From Manihot esculenta (lineage: Eukaryota; Streptophyta; Magnoliopsida; Malpighiales; Euphorbiaceae), in contig NC_035161.2 in assembly GCF_001659605.2 (NCBI RefSeq), forward strand, positions 3,664,343 through 3,728,342: a DNA stretch of 64,000 nucleotides. Reading direction: 5' to 3'. This document shows, in pieces, positions 57,712 to 64,000 of this stretch (positions are counted from its first letter, which is position 1; each line of letters opens with the position of its first letter). The notes under the pieces were generated by a model. It made no database searches. It saw only the letters and a program-made list of their open reading frames with translations, and had not been told where the DNA came from. The position numbers and the translations under genes were made by a program.

Positions 57712-58335
57712 TTAAAATATTAATAAAATACTCATAACTCTCCTTCATGCAACTATATTTGCCATTGCCTCATAAAATTATTCATAGCCAAAGACTGAGA
57801 TCATTGTGAGTTCTTAGTTGTTGATCATAAGAGTGAACCGATGGATGTGATTATGGTCTCAAAGGCTCACTTACAGAGGTCAAAGAGTTTCTAAATTTAG
57901 ATTATATGTAATTACCAAAAAGTGTTTGTTTCTAACCATCTTTGCAATTAAAAGACAAGTTAAACATATACATTTTATAAAAAATAATTCCACATAGAAA
58001 ATTCGACAGAGTATTATTTAAAAAGTTGAACATCTCATAATTACCATTAACAATTCAACGTGCATAAAATATTATATTTCAGAATAAATATTTTATTTTT
58101 TTCAAACAAACACTTTAATTATCGATTAAAAATTATATTCGTATATCAATTTATATCCAACTATCAATTAATATTTAATTTTTCACATTGAAAATATTTT
58201 TTTAACATCATTATTAATATTTTCATAATATTTAAAATACTTTACATATTTTTTACTATTAAAAATATAAATTAATATGGACACTATTTTTTAAAAATCT
58301 AACAAAATAATATAATAAATTTCTTAATATCAATT
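57712..58335. other. AT-rich spacer
   Basis: No gene or clear element is seen beyond the 9-bp target duplicate at its start. Confidence 0.5.
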
Positions 58336-59380
58336 TAGTATAAGAAAATAAAAATATACTGATGAAAATTTTTTATCAGTAAAAATTAAAATTTTATCAT
58401 AAATAAAGTTATTAATAAATTAGTGATTATCTATTGGTCATTAGTATTTTTTTTCGTTAAACTCTGCTGACAATAAATCTAGCGTTGATAATATTAGCAC
58501 GATCGATTTCGTCACTATTTTCTTTTTTCTTTATCGTTAATATCTTCAAAATGAAATTTACATATGATGAAATAGGAAGACATTACCGATAACATCCAAA
58601 TATCGATAATATTATCGACATTATATTTTATTGCCGATAATTTTGTTAGTTTCTTATTTTAATATATTTTTCTTAATATGTATAATAACTAAATTATATC
58701 AAATAAGATTTGAAAATCAATACGGTAAATCACAAAATATGCTCCGTTTTTGTTATCTTAGTATTTTTTAGATACGGCTACATTTGCCACTTCACTATCA
58801 AGGTATGTGATTTTTTTTGAACCTCAAGTTATCTATCTCAAGAAATATATCTTCATTATTCAAAATAGGAGCTAGTTCAGATATGCCTACTTTCCCTTTA
58901 AAGAAATTTGTTGGATTCTGTTTGAACAGATGGTACATAGAAAAAACTTACGATGATTGTTAAACCAGCTAATATTTCTTCTGTGATTAAGTGAAAATGT
59001 ATCTGAGTGCTCTATACAGTAAGAACATGCTAATTTCTCTGCAATAATCCATCAGATAATATTGAATATGCAGAAAAATTTCTAATTGTCCATAAAAAAA
59101 CATATTTTATTTGAAAATTTTGCTTTCTAAAAATATCATACGTTTATTCTCCACTTTCCACAATTGAGTTAGCTCAATAATTAACGGTCGTAAATAAATA
59201 TCTAATCGTTGCTTAGGATTTTATGGTATTGGGATGATTATAAAAATATGAATTGATCTTTCAAACAGATCTCATCATGCAAATTATAGGGTATGATTAT
59301 TACCAACCAATATGAATACTCTTGTCTTGATTGTTCAAATGGTTGAAATCAATCAGTCCACAACTCCAAGCAAGCATATT
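58336..59380 (-). pseudogene. Deleted CACTA (En/Spm) element with TNP2-type transposase remains
   Basis: Minus-strand translation, in shifting frames, gives a string of TNP2/Transposase_21 hallmarks in order: FQPFEQSRQEYSYWLVIIIP with PYNL (about 59345-59275), KDQFIFL, a 'NPKQRLDIYL..PLI..LTQLWKV' equivalent, WTIRNFSAYSILS (about 59095), AEKLACSYCIEHSDTF with SWFNNHRKFFL (about 59035-58935), and KRSIFCDLPY (about 58750). The rest of the transposase is missing. Next comes a subterminal region with ATCGATAAT/CCGATAA repeats, and a degraded terminus TAGTATAAGAAAATA at 58336 (CACTACAAGAAAA in intact elements). The 5' end was not found; stops and shifts show it is dead. Confidence 0.75.
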
Positions 59381-59390
59381 ATCTATATTT

Positions 59391-59522
59391 TGAGTTTTAT
59401 ATACATCAAGTCATGTGAATATTGCCGGTATATTTATGATCTATACAATTTTATATTGAGTTTTATATACATCGAGTCATGTGAATATTGCCGGTATATT
59501 TATGATCTATACAATTTTATAT
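59391..59522. repeat. 66-bp tandem duplication
   Basis: 59391-59456 is repeated at 59457-59522 with one A/G difference. As 66 is divisible by three, a chance open frame runs through both copies (SFIYIxSCEYCRYIYDLYNF twice); I do not consider it a gene. Confidence 0.9.
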
Positions 59523-59541
59523 TAAAATTGGAATATTATTT

Positions 59542-59639
59542 ATTTATTTATTTATTTTGAAATAGGGGTTGGAGAGTCGAACCTTAGACCTCTCAAGGCT
59601 ACAATGATGCACTTTCCACCAGACTAAGTCTCGGAGTGC
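59542..59639 (-). mobile_element. Very short tRNA-like SINE with (AAAT)n tail
   Basis: On the minus strand the 98-bp unit starts GCACTCCGAGACTTAG. It shows an A-box-like TTAGTCTGGTGG and a B-box-like GGTTCGACTCT about 40 bp further on. It ends in AAATAAATAAATAAAT. The exact 13-bp flanks TGGAATATTATTT (59529-59541, 59640-59652) are a target duplication as expected for LINE-driven insertion. It is not a functional tRNA: no acceptor stem or anticodon arm can be assigned. Confidence 0.7.
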
Positions 59640-60039
59640 TGGAATATTATTTTATACTTATGAATAATTCATAAGTATTATAATATTTTAAAGTTTAAAG
59701 TGCTATAATATTTTTTTAATAAAATTTGGAGTTAAAAATATAATCTAAAGACAGGAAAAAGATGGAATTAATATTGTTTGCTAATTACATGTGAGGTGTG
59801 TTTGGCACGTGCTTAATTAATGAAAGTCACCACTCGAATACATCTGATTTGCTACTCATTCAAAACTGTTGTTAAATCAAATGGATTTTATAATAAACTT
59901 TTAATTTCATTGCTAAAATTATATTTATTTATTTAGTAACAAATTTAAAAAATACATTGCCAAATTACTAACATGAAAATTTGATGTTAAAAATTAAAAT
60001 GTTAAAATTTTAAAATAACATTTTATTTAATAATTTAAT

Positions 60040-60385
60040 AGTTAATTTTTTCGTAAAATAATACTTTATTAAAATACATGTATCATCTCTTATAAATTTC
60101 TAAATTGGGTAACGCTCGAATATAATTTTTATTCATATACAAAAAGAACACCAGGAATAAGAACACGAGGGAATTTAATATTGTATACAAATCACATGTG
60201 AGATGTATGTTTGGCACGTGCAATACATTTAAAACATGCTTTAAATTTTTTGTTCCAAAGGCTGTAGGGAGCCCAAAAGAAATTAAAAAAATTTCAAATA
60301 GTGTGGGGACCAGCTAGGATTTTATTTCTTAATTGTAATCCTTGTCTAATATATTTGGTTTGACATTTTCTCAACTACCTAATAA
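60040..60385. repeat. Dispersed duplicated block, copy 2
   Basis: Related to 50820-50900 plus 51500-51772. Copy 1 has roughly 600 extra bases between the two halves. Contains a CACGTG in GGCACGTGCAA. Non-coding. Confidence 0.65.
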
Positions 60386-61009
60386 ACATCCAAATGGATT
60401 TTATTTATTTTTTATGATAAAATTTATTTATTTATATTTTAAAAATATTTTAATAAATATATTAATTAAATTTTTATTAATTTTAACTATTAAATATTGT
60501 AAAAATATTTAAAATGAATGAAGAGATTAATTGATATCTTATTATGAAAACATTGGAAGAGTTTAGTAAACTATATACCACTATTATTATTTATATATAA
60601 AATGACGAATAAAAATATATAATATATTTTTTATTTTTTATTTTTTATTAAAGTACATACAAAATTAATAATTTACTATATATAATAACATGATTGTTAA
60701 GAAAATAAATTTATTTCTATGTATCTCTGCATTTTTATTACATAAAAAAATATTATAATTAGTATAGTTATTTTTATAATATTTATATTTATTTTATAAA
60801 TATAAATAATTTATTAATATATATTAAAATTTATATTAATATAAAAATTTATAATTAATAAATACTGAAAAGATAATATTATCAAAATAAAATAAAAAGC
60901 CTCATTAGCTACCAGCTGTTGAGAAAAAACTCTAAAAATAGAGCTGATAAAAAAGGCGGCTTATAGAATATTTATCAACTATCAGTTTCCTTTTAATACC
61001 CTCTTAGTC
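60386..61009. other. AT-rich spacer
   Basis: No gene or clear element is seen. Confidence 0.5.
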
Positions 61010-61190
61010 TAGATGTTGCTTCTTGCTACCGAGTGTCCCTTCGGATCAAGGATTTGGACAACTTGGATTGGGCTGAATATAATGTTTTATTGTGTTTTGG
61101 GTCTCAAGTGCCCTGTAATTTGGATATTTGTAGGGCTTAGGTCTGTTTCTTTCTATTAATGAAATATTTTTTACCTTAAAAAACCATTTT
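61010..61190 (+). mobile_element. L1-type LINE 3' tail
   Basis: A GC-richer island ending TTTCTATTAATGAAATATTT followed by TTACCTTAAAAAA, the typical close of plant L1 LINEs. No ORF2 sequence remains beside it. Confidence 0.5.
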
Positions 61191-61739
61191 TGTTCCTCGA
61201 CTTTAAAGTGCTATATAATTTTATATAAATTGAGTTTTTTTCTAATTTAAATTTATCATTGTATAATACAATTTTACTGAATGATAAGAGTCGAGCACAA
61301 TCGTAAAGTAAACCGCAACTCCAAGCGAAAAGCTCAATTTCGAACTTTTTTTAATTGAAAGGAAAAATTATATATTTTTGATAATATGTTTGATTTATGG
61401 AGTAATAAGAAATTTTTTTTTGGAAGTGATAAGGTTATTAAAACTTAAAATTGAAGTGATAGGATGATTTATTCAATAAATTTAAACCCAAAAGTTTATG
61501 TTTAGTAACATATTGTCTAAGGTAACAAATTCTCCGTATCCAATAATTCAAATTCAAACATCCATAACTATAGGGATTTATTATTTGTATTAGCTAATAT
61601 ACAAGTTAGTTTGATGCCTATATGAGATTTTGTTGTGTAAACGAAATTTATCAAGAAAATAATAAAGCAAATCGTTTCTTCTTATTTCTATTTTCTTCCA
61701 ATCGTTTTTCTTTTAGAAAATGGTAGTGATTTTCTAAAA
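61191..61739. other. Spacer, possible copia 5' LTR region
   Basis: The stretch before the copia remnant may include its 5' LTR, but with no 3' partner in the window its bounds cannot be set. Confidence 0.3.
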
Positions 61740-63136
61740 TATTTTATATTAAAATGTTTTTGATGTTCAAATTTTTTCTTAGTATCAAAGCAGAGAAGCT
61801 CCTGTTTATTATATCTAACCTTTCCTTGAATGTTGGTAACTTTGTTACCTTAAAATTTACACAAACAAATTACCAGTTATGGAGAGAACAGATTCTAGGA
61901 TTAGTTGAGTCTCAAGATGTTGTTGATCATATCCTAGATGAATCTTTTGCTTCATCAAAATTTATTACTCCAACTTTTGCTTCAACAGAAGATTCTACAC
62001 CACAACTTACCAAAGAATTCATAGCTCGGCAAAAGTCCAATTGACTTCTTCAGGGTTGGATCATTAGTACTCTTTCTGAAGAAACCCTCGGACTTGTCAT
62101 AGTTGTCGATACTGCTTCTGCAGTTTGGGAGGCTTTGAAAGATGAGTATGCGCAGAACTCACAAGAGAAAGAGTTTACGCTACATCAACAATTGAGCTAC
62201 TTACGAAAAGATAAGAACGAGACAGTGAGTGAGCATATTCATATTTTTAAAGGGCTATGTGACAGTTTAGCAGCTATTGGCAATCCAATTTCAAATAAAA
62301 ATTTTTTTTTTACTTTCTCATGAGTCTTGGGCCACAATACGAGACCTTCACAGCAACAATATTGAAACTACTAAGACCCTCTTTTTCAGATCTACTTTCA
62401 CAATTGCAAAATCTAGATCAGTGATGCAACTAGTTTTCAAATTAAGCAGATGCTTCTTTGTCTCAACTTTCTTTACACTTGGCTTTCTACAGTCAACAAA
62501 GCAAATAAATAACTCTAGATTCTCTAAGTAATCGCAACAATGTCTTCAATTCTTCTGCCCATAGGTTTTAAGCACAACAACCATAGAGTTCAAATTAGAA
62601 TAATCAAATGTCGATTGGACATCAGAGGCATCCATTACACTAAGACAATGTCGTATGACAACAATTGAACATGACTTGTATTGTAATGAGACTTGTCAAT
62701 TCTATGGGAAGCTCGGTCATATAGCCAAAATTTTTTAGTGGATTCCAAAGCAGTCAGCTGCAAATACAACTGCCTCTAATCACATGATAGGTAAGGTTAA
62801 TTTGTTGGATAATATTTTTAAATGTCATGATACCGATATGATTATAATAGGTGATGTTATGGCTTTCCCTATCACTGGTATAGACAATTTGAATACTAAA
62901 TAAAAACATAAATTACCTCTTCAAGATATGTTGTTGGTTCTGAATCTGAAAAAGCACTTGCTTTCTATAAGTTAATTAACTTCAGAATATCTTGTTGACT
63001 GTGAATTTTCTAATCTTGATATTTGTATTAAGGAACGAAAAATTGGACAACCATTGCTAGCGGAGCCAAAAAGCATAATTTGTATGTGATGTCTGATGTT
63101 CCAGAGGCGCATTTTTCACGTCGTATTAAGTTTGGT
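61740..63136 (+). pseudogene. Ty1/copia gag-pol remnant
   Basis: A degenerate primer-binding site (TAGTATCAAAGCAG, about 61780-61793) precedes gag text: KFTQTNYQLWREQILGLVES (about 61850-61910), DTASAVWEALKDEYAQNSQE (62110-62170) and LHQQLSYLRKDKNETVSEHI (62180-62240). Near 63000-63120 pol begins with CEFSNLDICIKERKIGQP-like text and NLYVMSDVPEAHFS, the pre-integrase segment. Stops and frameshifts break it throughout. It ends abruptly at 63137, where a Tekay-family LTR starts. Confidence 0.75.
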
Positions 63137-64000
63137 TGTAACGACCCGGAAACCGAACCGCTACCGGCGCTAGGATCTAGATCGGCATAAGGCCGCCGGG
63201 ACCCGTAGCAAGCCTAACATACATCCTGTGTACCTGTTAAATCCCATACATGATCAAACATAAACACATAAACATAAAACTTTAAACTTATTCTTCATTT
63301 ACCAAGCTCAACCTGTGCATGCACAACTCATAAACATAAAACCCCACACTGGAGCCCTCATCAAATGCTCCAATGGGGCAACATCTCATACATTAAGATT
63401 GGTTTACATAAACATCATTAAAACTTTTCATTTAAAAAGATCATGTGAAAGAGGGATTAACTTTACATATTAGGGTCAAGCACAACTCTAGACCTCAATG
63501 TACATCATTACATTACATTACTGTACTAAACTTCTCATTACATTATTTTCATGTCCACAACTAGCTATTACATACATAAAACTTTCTACTCTAGCTGACT
63601 TCCCGGACTGTCTCGTACCTGTAAACCTGGGGGATTAAGGGAACGGGGTGAGCTACTAGAGCCCAGTGAGCAGAATAGTAAAACATTATATTTAAAAACA
63701 TATAATCTCATGGAATGCATCACATCACAAATAAATCACATCAAGGATGAACTTGTCACCAATAGCCCTCTACATAACGTTCCAAGGTGCTAGGGGCGTA
63801 GAATGGGCCTCACTGGTCTTTCTCTTACATTAACATATCATAACATAACATTCCGATATGCCAGGGGCATAGAATGGGCCTCACTGGTCTTTCTCTTACA
63901 TAGTGCCAGGGGCGTAGAATGGGCCTCACTGGTCTTTCATACCGTATCATCACCATATCATATCATATCATATCATAGGGAGGGCTAAAGGATCATCCAA
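63137..64000 (-). mobile_element. Tekay-family LTR, minus orientation, cut by window end
   Basis: Starts TGTAACGACCCGG and is the inverse of the end of the 32417-42116 LTRs: GCCGCCGGGACCCGTAGCAAGCC matches the same landmark before the LTR end, followed in order by CCCCACACTGGAG, the CTAGAGCCCAGTGAGCAGAATA block and GGATGAACTTGTCACC. It is clearly diverged from the young element. Three tandem units (about 63787, 63859 and 63904) repeat GGCGTAGAATGGGCCTCACT. The rest of the element lies outside the window. Confidence 0.8.

Noticed and set aside
59312..59560. 82-residue frame with a repeated 22-residue unit
   Set aside because: Created by a 66-bp tandem duplication next to the CACTA relic; the true coding relic is on the other strand.
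59542..59639. Functional tRNA gene on the minus strand
   Set aside because: A- and B-box-like motifs are present, but no cloverleaf, acceptor stem or anticodon can be assigned; the flanking duplication and AAAT tail show a retroposed SINE.

Overview
The window is nuclear DNA of a flowering plant (eudicot). The evidence is plant-specific gene families (a CRM-domain chloroplast splicing factor, a VQ protein, a BEE-type bHLH factor), GT-AG introns in every multi-exon gene, very AT-rich intergenic DNA, and a full range of plant transposons. The transposon set would suit a Malpighiales/Euphorbiaceae genome, but that is inference and the species cannot be fixed from this sequence alone.

Layout. 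1-5.5 kb (+): the 3' part of a CSTF64 gene (polyadenylation factor). Its upstream intron holds an RTE-type LINE piece and a decayed LTR element into which a complete TRIM has inserted. 7.7-12.8 kb (-): a complete nine-exon CFM3-like gene, with a TIR MITE in intron 4 and a 32-bp-arm hairpin in intron 8. 13-21 kb: gene-free AT-rich DNA with two hAT-like MITEs, an L1 ORF1 fragment, a GC-rich solo-LTR-like island, a three-unit tandem repeat and two copies of a ~1-kb long-inverted-repeat element. 22.3-23.0 kb (+): an intronless VQ-motif gene with TATA box and G-boxes. 23-29.6 kb: a 284-bp duplication and two more hAT-like MITEs. 29.6-44.8 kb: an old, broken Ty3/gypsy element on the minus strand, split inside its reverse transcriptase by a young, complete 9,700-bp Tekay/Del-type chromovirus. 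The young element has an open gag-pol frame, two LTRs of exactly 2,156 bp and a 5-bp target duplication. 45.4-47.5 kb (-): a complete six-exon bHLH gene whose last intron holds a TRIM and a foldback sequence. 49.7-50.1 kb: a second solo-LTR-like island. 54.9-57.7 kb: a Mutator-like TIR element (9-bp target duplication) carrying two nested hAT-like insertions, each with an exact 8-bp target duplication. 58.3-59.4 kb (-): a deleted CACTA transposon with TNP2-type transposase remains. 59.5 kb: a very short tRNA-like SINE with a 13-bp target duplication. 61.7-63.1 kb (+): a copia gag/pol remnant cut off by a Tekay-family LTR in minus orientation that runs off the window.

The host genes do not form a pathway: one acts in nuclear mRNA 3'-end processing, one in chloroplast group II intron splicing, and two in transcriptional control. 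The main story is nested mobile elements. Most boundaries were placed by reading target-site duplications directly. No alignment or database search was run, so family names rest on recognised motifs, and divergence figures are counts by eye.
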